Shown one piece after another: positions 1-12,696 of a DNA stretch of 64,000 nucleotides. Positions within the stretch are counted from its first letter, which is position 1, and each line of letters starts with the position of its first letter. The notes under the pieces were generated by a model. The model saw only the letters and a program-made list of their open reading frames with translations. It did not search any database and was not told the origin of the DNA. Source of the DNA: Monosporascus cannonballus (Eukaryota; Ascomycota; Sordariomycetes; Xylariales); NCBI GenBank assembly GCA_004154925.1, contig QJNS01000743.1, positions 186,378-250,377 of the forward strand, written 5' to 3'. A program made the translations under genes and the position numbers.

Positions 1-56
1 AATATTTTAAAGTAGTAAGTTTTTAGATATTATTTTTCAATTGTTTAAATTATTTT

Positions 57-408
57 TGTGACGGCTAGGCGGTTTAACCAACTATTAAACCTTAGTCGTA
101 CGGGTTTATGTTGGCAAAAGTATCGTAGAAATCTAAATAATAAATATAATAACGTATTATATTTCATAATGCCAAAAGTACCTTGGGTAATAATATGTTA
201 TTATAAGCTGAAATTATCTAAATTATAGAATTAATAAGCATATATATTTTATTCCTATTAGCTGGATTATCACCCGTAAATTGGTAATCCGGCTTACTGG
301 CTTATTACCAATAAGTTGGTGATCCATTACGTAACCTGCCCTATCGCGTACTTGTGGTTAGATTATAACAGACCGTTTTTGGAGGCCGTGGCTCGTTGGG
401 TCATGACA
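57..408 (-). mobile_element. Solo LTR of Ty3/gypsy family Gy1
   Basis: A 352-bp copy of the Gy1 LTR begins TGTGACGG and ends CATGACA, so it has TG..CA termini. It is flanked on both sides by ATTTT (52-56 and 409-413), a perfect 5-bp target duplication, with no internal element sequence on either side. That is the structure left by recombination between two LTRs. Homology to the LTRs at 17,694, 19,756, 43,277, 49,609 and 52,403 was seen by eye. Strand follows the pol reading direction in the full-length copy. Confidence 0.88.
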
Positions 409-1560
409 ATTTTAAAATAACGTTTAAAACGGCTTACTTATTAACTAATTAAGTAAAAAAATATTTAAGTTTTAAACGTTTTTAAAAATATGTAAAATGT
501 TCTATAAACATTTCAAGTTAACTAAAAGAGTTTTATTAATATTATAAAATTATTTTACAATATTTTCAAATTAATAATTAATTAATCGATTAATTTAACG
601 GCCGATGTTGATATACCTATTGTTATATTTTCCAGTTTTTCTAATCCCGTTTTTGCTTTCAAATTTATTAAAAAATAAAAATTGCAAATAATTATATTAA
701 TAGTTTTAATTTCTGACAACCTTAATTACTTCTAAAGCTGTTAAAAATCATGTATAACTTTATTTAATTTTTATTATAATTATAAATGTAGCGTTAAACT
801 AAACGGTTTTTACCTTTATTAATTTTAATCTCGAAATATATTTTAAAATATTAATTAAAATGCTTAACATATTATATTTTAGAATTTTAGAAATATAATT
901 TTTATCATCCGTTATATTTTATAACACAACGTATTTCGCTTTATATTTAAATAAACAAAATAAAATATAATTTAAAAATTCGAACTTAAATTTTTAAAAA
1001 GCTAAAAGTCGACATCTTGTAACTTGAAAAAGCGGTTATTAAATTTAAGATTTAGTATTAATATCGTATATTTAAAAAATTTTTAAAAAATGAATTAATA
1101 AAGTTGTTTATTAAATTAAATTACGAGATTTAATAATCTTTTCGCAATTATAAGTATAATAAGATAAAATTATATTATAACCTCGTAATTAAAACTTTAA
1201 AAAAACAATCGAAATAAAATCTCGAGAATTTACAACCTTTAACAAAATTACGTAATATAAATCCGAATAAATTCTCGAATTTTGAAAAATCTAAGACATA
1301 ATCTATTTAAATTTTCAAATATAAAAACAAATCTTAAATTTCAAAAATTTCAGCTTTAAACATATATATTTATACTTTTAAAAATTAAATAATATCGGTT
1401 TATATGACTAATTTACTACTTGGATTGTTTTTTTATTATCAATTATATTTAATTATGTAAATAAGTAAACTTTTTAAATATTTTTGTTAAAATATAGTTG
1501 TACGACTAATGTTTAATAATTGGTTAAACTCTTCAGCCGACATAAAACTGACTAAGGTAA
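409..1560. other. AT-rich decayed DNA, nothing identifiable
   Basis: Very AT-rich sequence with no open frame of useful length and no repeat I could match elsewhere in the window, apart from the target duplication of the solo LTR at its left edge. It ends abruptly near 1,560-1,600, where base composition becomes normal. Confidence 0.6.
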
Positions 1561-1599
1561 ACCCTTATATTAAAGCCTCAGATATTTAAATCTGATTAG

Positions 1600-2286
1600 C
1601 TGAGCTACAGCCAGCCACACCTAGAAACCATATGATCTGATTATCGGTTTATCTCGCATAGCAAGCGATTAACAAGCCACGGGGTTTATCACGGATAAAG
1701 CTCGCTGGGGTGGATTTGTTTGGAAGAGAACATGAAAGGTGGGTCCCATCGGATGTCCCAACGAAAAATATCTTGCCAGCATTTTCAGCGAACCCGGCGT
1801 GCCGGGCTGACTCTTGGATTGGCAAATGCGGTTTAGCAGGTACATCCGCCATGCAATTTAAGCTACACCAAGTGTATGGACCCTCCAATAGCATGTGCCC
1901 AATGCTTCAACATCTTTCCGGGAGAGTGTGTGTGAGTGAACGAAAAGAAAAGAGAAAAAAGAAAAAGAACAGTCTGAAGGGGGGCTTACCCGGGTCGCCA
2001 GGCCGCTCACTCCCACTAATAGCACTCACTACAAGCTGGAAAAACACATCCACCAGCATACATACATAGACACCTCGCACTAAGTACATACCTACTTCCA
2101 TAGGTACAGATACACACACACATATGCGGATATCTCCATTCAACTTTTTCAACTCCAGCCCTTCGGATTCCTGCTTCAAACCCCCCCAACCTTCAACGCC
2201 CCTCCTCCGTTTCACCCATCTTCCTCCTAATTGCCTCTAATTTATCTCAATTGGATACGGGTGCGTTCTTATTCCCTTTTCGCAAC
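1600..2286 (+). promoter_or_regulatory. Upstream region of the PDH E2 gene
   Basis: Normal-composition DNA between the AT-rich block and the E2 start codon. The last ~180 bases are pyrimidine-rich on the + strand (runs of CT and CCCCCC around 2,150-2,250), which is common just upstream of fungal start codons. Short open frames here on both strands show no family signature and I do not treat them as genes. Confidence 0.45.
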
Positions 2287-3733
2287 ATGTTCGGCGCCGT
2301 CCTGAGAAGGCGTGTCCTTCTTTCCACAACCACCAGCAGCAGACTAGCTCGGGCTCGGTACTATGCCTCGTTCCCCTCGCACACCGTTGTCAAGATGCCC
2401 GCCCTGTCGCCCACCATGACGTCGGGCGGGATTGGTGCTTGGCAGAAGAAGCCGGGAGACGCTATCGCTCCGGGCGAGGTTCTCGTCGAGATCGAGACCG
2501 ACAAGGCCCAGATGGACTTTGAGTTTCAGGAGGAGGGTGTTATCGCCAAGATCTTAAAAGAGGCCGGTGAGAAGGACGTCCCAGTTGGCAGCGTAGGTTC
2601 ACCCATCGATCCATCCGTTCAATATGGTCCGCGCCAAGCTTGCTGACCGGACTATCTGATCACAGCCTATTGCCGTTCTCGTTGAGGAAGGCACCGATAT
2701 CGCCCCCTTCGAGTCTTTCGGCCTTGCTGATGCCGGAGGTGACGCCCCTCCCCCCGCTGCTAAGGAAGAGAAGCAGCCCGAATCCGAGTCACAAGCCGCT
2801 GCCACCACGTCAGCTCCCGAGCCAACTTCCGAAGAATATGCCTCCGAGGGCAAGCTGGAGAATGCTCTCAACCGCGAACCCAATGCGACCCTGGCCGCTA
2901 AGCGTCTTGCAAAGGAGAAGGGCGTCGTCCTCTCCTCTTTGAAGGGCAGTGGACCAGGGGGCAAGATCACCGAGGAGGACGTCAAGAAGGCTAGCTCCGG
3001 CGCCTCCCCCGCTGTTTCCACATCCGCCGCCGCCGCCTTCCAGGATACCCCTCTCTCCAACATGCGAAGGACCATCGCCAAGCGTCTGCAGGAGTCCACG
3101 CAGAACAACCCCCACTTCTTCGTCAGCAGCAAAATCTCCGTCACAAAGCTGCTGAAGCTACGGCAATCCCTGAACAGCTCTGGCGAGGGCAAATATAAGC
3201 TGTCCGTCAACGACTTCCTCATCAAGGCCATCGCTGTCGCCTCTACAAAGGTGCCTGCTGCCAACTCTTCCTGGCAAGGCGATTCAATCCGTCAGTACAA
3301 CACCGTCGATGTATCCGTTGCCGTCGCTACCCCCAATGGTCTGATTACACCCATCGTTACCGGCGTCGCGGCCCGCGGCCTCGAATCCATCTCCGCCAAG
3401 GTCAAGGAGCTAGCCAAGAAGGCCCGCGACAACAAGCTCAAGCCCGAGGAGTACCAGGGCGGTACTATCTCCATCTCCAACATGGGAATGAACCCTGCCG
3501 TCGACAACTTCACCGCCGTTATCAACCCCCCGCAGGCTGCCATCCTGGCCGTCGGCACCACCAAGAAGGTTCCAATCCCGGCAGAGACGGAGGAGGGCGC
3601 GTCCATCGAATGGGACGACCAAATCACCGTTACCGCAAGCTTCGACCACAAGGTTGTTGACGGCGCGGTCGGCGCGGAATGGATCAAGGAGTTCAAGAAG
3701 GTCGTCGAGAACCCTCTTGAGTTGCTGCTATGA
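2287..3733 (+). CDS. Pyruvate dehydrogenase E2 (dihydrolipoamide acetyltransferase), mitochondrial
   Basis: E2 core of the mitochondrial pyruvate dehydrogenase complex; it moves the acetyl group from lipoyl-lysine to CoA. Two exons, 2287-2592 and 2666-3733, join in phase 0 across a 73-bp intron (GTAGGT, CTGAC branch, CACAG acceptor) to give 457 aa, the usual length for filamentous fungi. The ATG at 2287 opens an Arg/Ser-rich presequence ending near [10 protein letters not shown], typical of mitochondrial import. The lipoyl domain is ~33-112, with the modified Lys in ETDKAQMD (K73). A Glu/Pro/Ala linker follows, then the E1/E3-binding domain ~162-210 (ending [16 protein letters not shown]) and the acetyltransferase domain ~226-457 with catalytic HKVVDG (His ~430). 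An upstream in-frame TTG is not needed. No disabling change is seen and RIP has not touched the gene. It is convergent with the MFS gene. Confidence 0.96.
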
Positions 3734-4698
3734 GGGAAACGGGGGAAATCCATTGCGAGGGCGTCTGGCATGATTCATCTATAAATAATGGGTGGGTCCA
3801 TTTGTAGCATTATGCCCCTTGAAATCGCTGTAATAATAAAATACCATGAAGCAGTACCGCCGATCCAGAGCGGTTAACGTTGGAAGGATGTCCTAGTGGA
3901 GAGACGACAGGTTAGGGAGAGCGATCATAGCGATTGACGTGCTTGCATTGACCTTTCCACATATGGGAGTGAACTTATCGACGGAGAGCTTCGACCATGC
4001 CATCATCTACGGGTACCTATCAATTTTTTGGCGCGACAAATACACCACAAGGGTCGCTTCCCATACTGTGCATTATCGTGAGTCAATCTACAACCATGAA
4101 CTGGTCAAGAAGACTCACAGCCTTCAAGCTGTAGCCCTCCAGACAATAAGGGGTTGAGCAGGGTTTGATCATTGGTGACAGCGCGAGCACAGTAATGCTT
4201 CACTAATAGTAGCTACTCCAATTTAATGACACTTTCCCTTGAAATCCTCGACGGGAAAAGCTACCATGGTGTCGGTCGTTCGGTACATTGTATGCGAGTC
4301 AAATCGATTCACCCAGAAGGCCATAGACCCGCGTAGAAGGGCCCGAACTAACTCGCAGACGGGGTTATGCAATGGAGTCTCAACCGTGCAGTTGCAATCG
4401 ATCTCTCGTAACACCGGTGCAGGCCGATATTGTGTTTGGGCTGCAAGGCTCAAAATGGGAGAGGGCGGGGCCTTCATCAATAGTCCCATCTATGGTGTCT
4501 CCAAGGATGTATGTACTTTGTTTAGCATGTCCCTCATGGCATCGCATTCCTTTGGACGTCAGTTCCCATCAAAAGATACAGTGGCCCCCCGCCAGCCACC
4601 CCAAACCCCTGAAGTAGTAAGCGCCACGGATGCTCTTCTTATACGAAGGGGGGTAGCCCCATATTTCCGGTTTCCAGTCCCAATTTCCATAACCCAGT
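3734..4698. other. Convergent intergenic region, E2 to MFS transporter
   Basis: Shared 3' region of two convergent genes, of normal base composition. Several medium open frames occur, including one on + at 4239-4733 that runs 35 bases into the transporter's last exon. None has a recognisable motif and none needs splicing, so I regard them as chance frames. An AATAATAAAA stretch near 3,831 could serve E2 polyadenylation. Confidence 0.5.
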
Positions 4699-6771
4699 TT
4701 ATACCAAGTATCGGAAGCCCTTCTTCATCCTGAGGGCCTCGTCGGGACTGTCCATGTGTTCTACACCGGCTGTCCGGGCTGCAACGTCGGGCTGGGTCTC
4801 CCAAGCCTCTTCGCCCTTCTCGAGCTTCCTGTTGAGTCCAGAGAGGATCACGCGGAACAATAAGCAGCCAAGGATGGTCAGCCCGAACATAGCCGTGACT
4901 ATACCATAGCTCCGACGATACCCGTTGGATTTCAAGCCTGTTGCACTCGGCGGTCAGTCATGATGCGTTCCGGTTGGCTTTCACTCCGGAGTGCTAGCAG
5001 CACATGGCAACACTCACCCCACACGTAACTGCCGGCCACGTTTCCGAGCTGCGAGAATGCGTTGATCATGGCAATCGCCACAGCACGCTTAGCCGGAGGC
5101 CGAGGGAAGGAGGAGCTGATCCAGGAGTAGAAGACGATGAAACTGTCGGAAGCTTTACGTCAGCCAACAGGTACCGAGACGGCAGGATGGTCCCTTTGTA
5201 CTCACCCAGCATACGAACTGGCCTGGAGGAAGAGAGCCACGTAGCGGGCCGCAGTGTTCAGGGTCGACATGCTGATTACGAACCCCACGAGACCGCCGAT
5301 GACAGGCCCAGTGATGTGCCAGAACTAGGAGAATAATCCGTCAGCTACCGCGTTCTGGTTCTCAGCGAGCACCCCAGCTAAATGCCACATACCTTTTCTT
5401 GTGTTCGATCAGAGTGCCATGCGTTGAGCAGGCAGATGATACACGAGAACACCCATGGCGGTGACGACATGAGGAGGGTCGCAACGTATCCGAAACCAAG
5501 CGTCCCTGTAAGCGTTGGCTGCGCCCGACTGTTAGCTCAACACCGAAAGGAGCTGCAGCGGCAGTAGCTGCTTACGAAGAAGGCATTAAAAGAAAGGCCG
5601 ACGACGTAGGCAGTGAATGTGATCATCATGAGATAAATCTTGGCGTCCTTGACTGCCATGATAAGGCCGTCGAACACGCCTTGACCCTCGGCGTCGACAT
5701 CCGCCTCGCCCACGTCTTCTACCATTCTAAGCTGCGCGACCTGACGCTCCTCTTCGGTGAATCCGCGAGAGTTATGAGGCAGATCCGGGAGGATAAACGC
5801 CGCCATTATAGCAACGGCCATCGTGGCTGCGCCCTCGACTATCATAAAGTTCCTGTCAATGACCAAGCCCATTTGTGCTGCTCAGTGGGTGAGTAATAAT
5901 CACTTACTCCAGAAAAGCCATCGCCAAGCAGCGTGTCCCAGCGTCCCCTGCATATTGGACAAGACACCAGCTCCGATGAGGGCGGAGAAGGCGTTCGAGA
6001 TGATGTTTCCGCAGAAGAGGATGGCGTTTCGCATTGTTAACTCGCGGCGCGTATACCATTTACTCTGAATAAGCAAAGCCCCCGGCAGAAACGCCGCCTC
6101 GACGACTATCGCTTGGGGGTTAGTAGCTGGGCTTCGAGGGTGGTGATTCTAGGGATTCTTACACCCGAGGAAAAACCTAACAGAGACCATGCCGGCAAAG
6201 TTATGGACATTCCCACTCAGCGTGGACATCAAACCCCAGAGCATCATCGCACATGCTATGTACAGGGAGGGCCGCGAGATGCGGTTGATGAGCATGTTGG
6301 ACGGTACCTGCATGAGGATATATCCCACCTACAAACAGCCGGATTAGCAATAGCCCCCGCTGGAGATCCCGACAGTTTTGATTGCTTACATAGAGAATAC
6401 TGAGACAAGTCGAGTATTGGGTATCGTCCAACTGCAGATCATCTTGCAGACCACGCAGTCGAGCGGCGGCGATATTGTTGCGGTCCAAATAGTTGAGCGT
6501 TTCGGATGTCAGCATTGAAATCTCGTATCATGGATGGCCATCAGCTACTCACGATGTATATGAGGACAAACAGCGAACATTTGGCATCTAGCTTCCGTAA
6601 TAGTGACCGCTCGACCCGGGCGCGGTGTTCCGGATGCATATCTCCCGCCGTCCCGGGAGCGGCCGTCTTCTTATGATCGCTCATGCTGGCCTGGGTCTGC
6701 TCTACTGTCTCAACATCTTGCTTTGGGGCAGCGGACGCATCGACATGCGCTCTGGAGATCTCGTCGGCCAT
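4699..6771 (-). CDS. MFS transporter, anion:cation symporter (allantoate/pantothenate permease-like)
   Basis: Plasma-membrane major facilitator of the ACS family (relatives include Dal5, Fen2/Liz1 and Tna1); the substrate cannot be read from sequence. Nine exons on the minus strand: 6771-6553, 6497-6390, 6328-6163, 6105-5908, 5838-5576, 5518-5393, 5324-5206, 5142-5018 and 4937-4699. They total 1563 nt, giving 520 aa with no internal stop. Introns are 55-80 bp with clear GTRAGN donors (one GTATGT), mostly CTAAC/CTGAC branches and YAG acceptors. Hallmarks are a ~60-residue cytosolic N-terminus, TM1 running into NYLDRNN, the TM2-3 stretch VGYILMQVPSNMLINR, the TM4 stretch FVEAAFLPGALLIQSKWYTR, a hydrophilic central loop (LPHNSRGFTEEERQ) and a charged C-tail. 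Oddity: intron 1 (6498-6552) has a good donor but its best in-frame acceptor reads ACG, not AG. The only nearby AG would leave a 31-bp intron and add eight residues. Confidence 0.92.
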
Positions 6772-8270
6772 GACTGCTAATTGTCCGCGGCTGATAGGCG
6801 TACAGAGAGGAAGAGTGATGAAACCAGACGAGAGATGTGCGGCAGTTTCCTCGCCATTTAATATTTCATTTGATGATTACATACGCATACAGTAACGGTA
6901 TGGAGAAAGCCCTCCCCACCCGTCTGGATTTGTTAAGCTCCCCCGACCCCAACTTGATAATTTGGTGGAACGTGGTATAATCCGCCATCTCCATGTTACA
7001 TGTGTGGGGAATATAGTGTCAAGAGAGTCTAACGAAAAGAAAGAGAGGCTCAGAGGCTACTCTCGGCGCCTTGGCAGCGTTGGGTGGTCGATGAAGCCGC
7101 TTTTCTAAATACATTCCGGTACGTAACTAGACTATATCTAGGTAGGCGTGAGACCCATCTTTTCCCTTTCACGCTCATGATCGTCTTTGCCAGTTCCGGC
7201 TCGAAGCGGTGACGTGGTGGCAAAATTTTCATAGGGCCCAGGTCAGGAAGGGTATCACAGAACTGCTCGTACGTAGACTGGGTGACGATTTATGCCTCTT
7301 GTGTGCATAGAGTAATCCAGTGGTAGGATGTATTCAGCTAAGGCTCAGCTCAATACGTCGAGAGGGAGGGCTCTTGTTCCCCTATTTCCTGGCCCTCGGT
7401 CGCCCCTGATCCACCAACCCGAGCGTCGAGCCGCAGTAAAATCTCAAGGTGGCTATTCTAGAAGCCTTGGCAGCGCCACGGCCTTGTCTCGGTTGAATTC
7501 CCCTCTGAAAAGTGTATGATTCTCTGAAGGTAGGCTAGGGAGGTAGCATATGAAGTAGGAATAGCATAATAAGTTTGTTGCTAACACGATTAGTATAGTC
7601 TGGGTCAGGCGGCTACAAGTACTCCGGGGGGTGTAACGTTAGAGTATACGTAGGTAGCGTAAGCGTTAAAAGCGCTTGGGAAACCATCGGCATATGTCAC
7701 ACGATTTTAATCATGAAGTACTTACATATACATTTGATCGTTTAGCCCTCGATATGCAGTAAGTGCCAAGTAATGGATTGTATCCATGCTAGTGTCATGC
7801 CCTAAGCTAAGTCACCTCCACAAAGCTTGTTTGAATCCACGGGGGTCAGAGTTTGCTGGGCTCCATCCCCACGGGCCTCCTCACAGAACCTCCAGAGGCG
7901 GTTCGGAGATCAGAAGTCTTGAAGCGCAACAACGGTCATGCGGGGTTTAACGTCTCCGAGGGGGCCGGCTGCGAGTCTTGCAGCCGTTGGCGAAGCTACA
8001 GGCTATGCTAGCAGTTGAATGAATTTTGTTAGCTAGCCAGGTGGGATATAGATGTCGCGTACATCTGCGCTAAAGGATAGTGGTTAATAAGAGCGCGCTC
8101 GCTGCTTTACTTATCCAGCAATGGGACACTGGGTTTGGGAAGGTGGCTTTTTGATCGGAGTACAGAGGGGCGTACGTACCAATGTGCACCCCACCCCTTT
8201 CCCCCGCTAACATTTGCCTACTCGAATTTGGAACTTTATAACAACCACTTTTCAATGATAAATAATATAC
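6772..8270. other. Intergenic DNA upstream of the MFS gene, up to the AT-rich border
   Basis: Normal-composition DNA. The first few hundred bases serve as the transporter's upstream region. The rest (about 7,000-8,230) holds only short open frames without motifs; it may include remains of a lost gene but I recognise none. The border with AT-rich DNA near 8,230-8,270 is sharp. Confidence 0.5.
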
Positions 8271-10694
8271 GGTATATCATAACGGGAGATATTAATTCTA
8301 AAATAATAACAAATATATAAATTTATAAATTATTGTAAATTTCTTAGTAAAGCAAAATATTTATATTTATATTTATAATGACAAGAAATTTATACTATAA
8401 ATTGACAAATAAAACCGGTTATTAAATACATTAAACAAATTATGATATTTTAGGCTAATATTCTATGTTTTAAAATTATAAAAAATAATATATAAAAATT
8501 ATTATAGTATTGGAAAATACTAATGAATTTTAAAATGTTATTTAAAATAAAATATTTCAAATATAAATAATAATACTTATAATTTTTAATTAAATATGCT
8601 TATAATAAGTGTTTCTAAATTGAATAAAGAATTTCGAAATAGTTAAATATTATATAGCTTATAGGTTTTAGTTTATTTATATATAATGCTTAAAATGTAC
8701 TTTTGATATATTATTTAGCTATATTAATAATTTTTAAATAATTAACATATATACTAGTTCTTCTTTTTTATAGTATAACATTATATTATAGATATTTGTA
8801 AAAGTTTAACATATAAGCTATTTTCTTTTTTAAAAAAGGTTTCTTCTAATTTACTTAAAAGTTTATATCTGCTATAAATTTCTTCCAACAAAATCTTAAT
8901 ATTTATACTAATTTTCTAATTTTTAAATTTGTTGTTAAATATATTATCGATATTATTTTCTCGTTTTCTGATAGAGATATTGTGATTTTTAACTAAACTC
9001 AATTTATTTTAAATATAGAATATACTAGTAAATATTTAAATTACGTAGTTTAAATTTTACAAAAAACTCTATTATATATTTTAATATTAATTTTTAAATT
9101 CATAACTTTAAAAAGAAAAGATTTGCGTAACTAATATGGATTAGTTACACTAATTATTTTAATTTTTTAAAACTCTTTAAATTTAACTCTTTTAGTGTGA
9201 TGAAATTTAAATATTAGCTATAATATAATATATAAATTTTTAATATATAGAAAAGTTGTATATTAATAAAAGAAATCCTAGTAGTATATACGTAAAAATT
9301 CTTTTATTTTCAACTAATTTCTATATAAACTTAAGATTCTAGTTATACATAGAAATTTAATATATTATATACTGAAGTATATAATGTAATACTTTAAACT
9401 TTGTTTTTGAAAACTTCTAATTAAATTAATAATATTTTTGATAAAATTATTCTCGTTGAACTTTTCTTTAAACAATAATAAAGAAATTAAATAAAACTAT
9501 TTATATTTAATAAAACGAAACATTATAAACAAAACAAAATAAAATACGAAATAACTACTTTAAATTAACCGCTTTATAAATGGTGTATATTTTTAAATTA
9601 AGTTTATTTTCTTCAATTTTTAATAAATGTTACGAAAATTTGAACCATATTTATAAATCGAAATAACTAGATGAATTATTGTTTTTAATTTTTAATATCA
9701 TTATAAAATTCAATATTCAAAATTTAAAGCCGTTACTGTTTTTAATTTCAGTATTTCTAATGCTGTTTTTAGACAAAATCTATTTTCGTTTTTCTTCGAA
9801 AAAATATTAAAATTTAGAAATTTAAAATCGAGATAACGTACTACATAAGTAAGTCGACTGTACAAGAGAACTAGCTAGTGTTTAACAATAACGACAAAGC
9901 TTAATAAAACAATTATAACGTAATGTTTTAATTTAAACTAATTAAATATTTTTTTACTAAACCTTTATAGCTCTTTTTTTAATACGTATATATTTAGATT
10001 TACTGGAAACGATATACACAATATATAATAGGTATAAATTCTTGGCTTATTTTTTAAACTAAGTTAAATATATAGGAAATTATTATACAAAATGCATTTA
10101 AGTTCAAGATATATTTGGTAAGCTAAGTCAAATATATAAGAAATTAATATACGATATAACTTATACAATCAATGTTATATTTAATAATTTCAAATACGAT
10201 AATTAAATAATAATATATATCGCTAGGATTCAATATACTTTGTTAATAATTGTTATTAATATATATTATTTTATGATTTATTTATTAAGGTTGTAAACTT
10301 TTAAATTTTTTATTTAATAATATTTTCTATATATTTTATATATTACTATATTTCGCATTGTTTAATTCGAACTTTGTTGAATTATTTATAAAGTATTTCT
10401 AAATTTAAATACCTTCAAAGTTTTATTATTTAATAAAATTAAACACGTAATTAACGTCAATATTATAGTCTGATATTAGAAAGTTTAAAAAGACGATCAA
10501 AGTAAAACGTTAAAAATTTCTACCTCTAATAAAAAAAGGTTAAGTAATATAAAATATTCGAACGTAATCGATTTTATTATACTCGGTAAGTAGCCGAACA
10601 CGATTAAATCGACTATAATATATATATAATTTAATAGAAGTTTTTTAATTATTATTATATCATAATTTATAAATAGCTGTATAAAATATAATTA

Positions 10695-10985
10695 GATATA
10701 AGTAATATGTCTAAAATTAAGCCAAATATATTTAAACTTTATTATATAATATATTTCGCACTATAAGTATTATGTTTAGTCTCTTTAAATAAAACAACTA
10801 ATTTATAATTTTCGCGATTAATATAAATTATATCTTAGTTTTATAAAACTTCGTTTTAAAGCCAACTAATTCCCGACAAGCTTCGACTATAATGAACCTT
10901 ATGCTCGTTGGTTTTATAGTTTAATAAGATCGAAAAGTTAAGCTTTACAAAGTAAATCTTAATGATAAAATTTAAATACGTATAA
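10695..10985 (+). repeat. LTR-B copy, mutated
   Basis: Matches the better-preserved copy at 32,940-33,420 in order: an AT-rich first part, then TTTAAAGCC, GACAAGCTTCGAC, a CTTATGCTCGTTGG segment and a GTTAAGCTTTA segment. Partial first-half copies of the same family lie just upstream (about 10,030-10,215). Confidence 0.65.
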
Positions 10986-11344
10986 TAAGTTTTATAAACT
11001 CTTACTAGTTTTATAGCTGAATAGTTTTACCAGTTTTAAGTTATTATATATTAAAATACTACATTCTAAAAATTTAAAATATACTTTACAAATAATTTAT
11101 AAAGGTATAATTTTTTAAAAATTCTATTTCCAGCATTTTATTTTTCTATAATAATAAACATTAATATCATCGATATTATTAAGTATTTTAAAATGTTTTA
11201 CTAAATATTTATATTTAGTTAATAATGTTTAAACATGATTTAATTTATATAAATAACGATAGTTTAGTTTTAAAACAGTTTATAATCAAAAATATAATAT
11301 ATAAATAAAAAAATATAATTTTTTATAAGTTATATTAACTCTGC

Positions 11345-11610
11345 TAAATCGTGAAGCCAGCAAGCATAAGATTTATCATAGTCGAAGCTCCTTGACAACT
11401 ATTCGACTTTAAAATAAGGCTTTATAAAACTAAGATATAATCTATTCTAACTGTAAAAACTATAGATCAGTTATTATATTCGAAGATACTGGATACAATA
11501 TCTATTGTATAAATTATATCGTATAATAATTTTTCGTATATTTGGCTTAGTTTGAAAAATATAGCTTGAACTCAAACGTATTTTATATATACAAACACTG
11601 CTAACGAAAT
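11345..11610 (-). repeat. LTR-B copy, inverted
   Basis: The reverse complement reads through the same blocks as the other LTR-B copies: the AAGCCAAATATACG start region, a CTTAGTTTTATAAAGCC segment, then GAGCTTCGACTATGATAAA and CTTATGCTTGCTGG. Its opposite orientation to the copies on both sides argues against a simple two-LTR element here. Confidence 0.65.
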
Positions 11611-12059
11611 TGAAAAGGGAAAAATATTAGCGAGCTTAAAAAAATTCGAACTTTAGATCTTAAAACAAATTAAATTAAACGTTTACAAATAATAGTTTGT
11701 TCGTCTAGTTAAAAGGACAAAATATTTTAATTTTTAATTAACAAATAATATAAATAAAACAATACAACTTTATTTAAAATATAACGAATGTTATATAATT
11801 TAAAAATTAATTTATTAATTTATAATTTTAAGTACTTTAATTTATATAAAATTTTAATAATTAAAATTAACTAAAATCGAAAAAATTGTTCAATATTTTT
11901 ATATTATTATATATATTTAAATAAATATTTTATATTTTATATAATTTTTAAAACCTATGCTAAACCTATTTAAAAAATCGATAGAGTATAATTTATATAG
12001 AAAATATTTTATTCTATATTTTTGATTAAGATAATTAATAGATAGTTTTTACAATTAAA

Positions 12060-12240
12060 ACAAATTATATTATAATCTTATAAAGCTTTACTTTAAAGTC
12101 GAATACCTAGTCGATAAGCTTTGGCTATGATAAACCTTATACTCGCTGACTAGTTCGGCAAAGTCGAAAGGTTAAGCTTTGCGCGGCAAATCTCTAGAAT
12201 AAACCTTAAGAATAAACCTTGAGAATAAATCTTAAAGATA
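12060..12240 (+). repeat. LTR-B copy with 13-bp tandem repeats
   Basis: Second half of LTR-B. It ends in at least four 13-bp units of the type AGAATAAACCTTA (12183-12234), in the same place as the repeats in the copy at 33,282-33,346. The rest of the LTR downstream is too mutated to follow. Confidence 0.65.
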
Positions 12241-12696
12241 AATATAATAAGTAATAATATTTTAATTATTATCGCTTTTATAATAACCTTGTTTATTTTA
12301 CTTGTAGTTATATTAAATTTTGATTTATATTTTATAAATATAAAATACTTTATAATCTTTTAATAACATATAGCTAATATTTATATTATTGTAATTATAA
12401 AATATGTATATTTATTTAGAAATTAAATTTAATCATATTATACTAAATATATTTTAAAAATTTTAGAAGCATTAATTTATATACAATAGATATATAAAGT
12501 TGTATTTTTTAAAAAATAAATTTAATTGCCTAAATGTATTTATTTATATTATCTTTTTTTTTAAAAAAAATAATAAATTCGATAATAGTAGTTGAAACGT
12601 CATCTTTTTTTTGTATAATTTTAACTTATGCCTTGTTAACTCGTTCTGAGAATAGAGCATTTAATTAATTGAAAAAAAAGAGTATATCAGTACGTC

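Larger units (their letters stand above)
8271..12660. other. AT-rich decayed block with LTR-B fragments only
   Basis: Long AT-rich stretch without coding frames. The only structure I can match is the LTR-B family: partial copies around 10,030-10,215, 10,695-10,985, 11,345-11,610 (inverted) and 12,060-12,240. Everything else is unidentified mutated repeat or spacer. Confidence 0.6.

Noticed and set aside
1566..1632. tRNA-like stretch on the minus strand (TAGCTCAGC, stem CAGAT..ATCTG, GGGTTTACC, possible 7-bp acceptor stem).
   Set aside because: Only 67 nt, the D-arm is too short, the anticodon loop does not come out at 7 nt, and the T-loop does not fit. At best a mutated relic; could be chance.
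1710..2215. Overlapping open frames on both strands upstream of E2.
   Set aside because: They follow CT-rich promoter sequence and repetitive codons and show no family signature.
4239..4733. 164-aa open frame on + between E2 and the MFS gene.
   Set aside because: No motif, low-complexity Ser/Pro composition, and it overlaps the transporter's well-supported last exon on the other strand.
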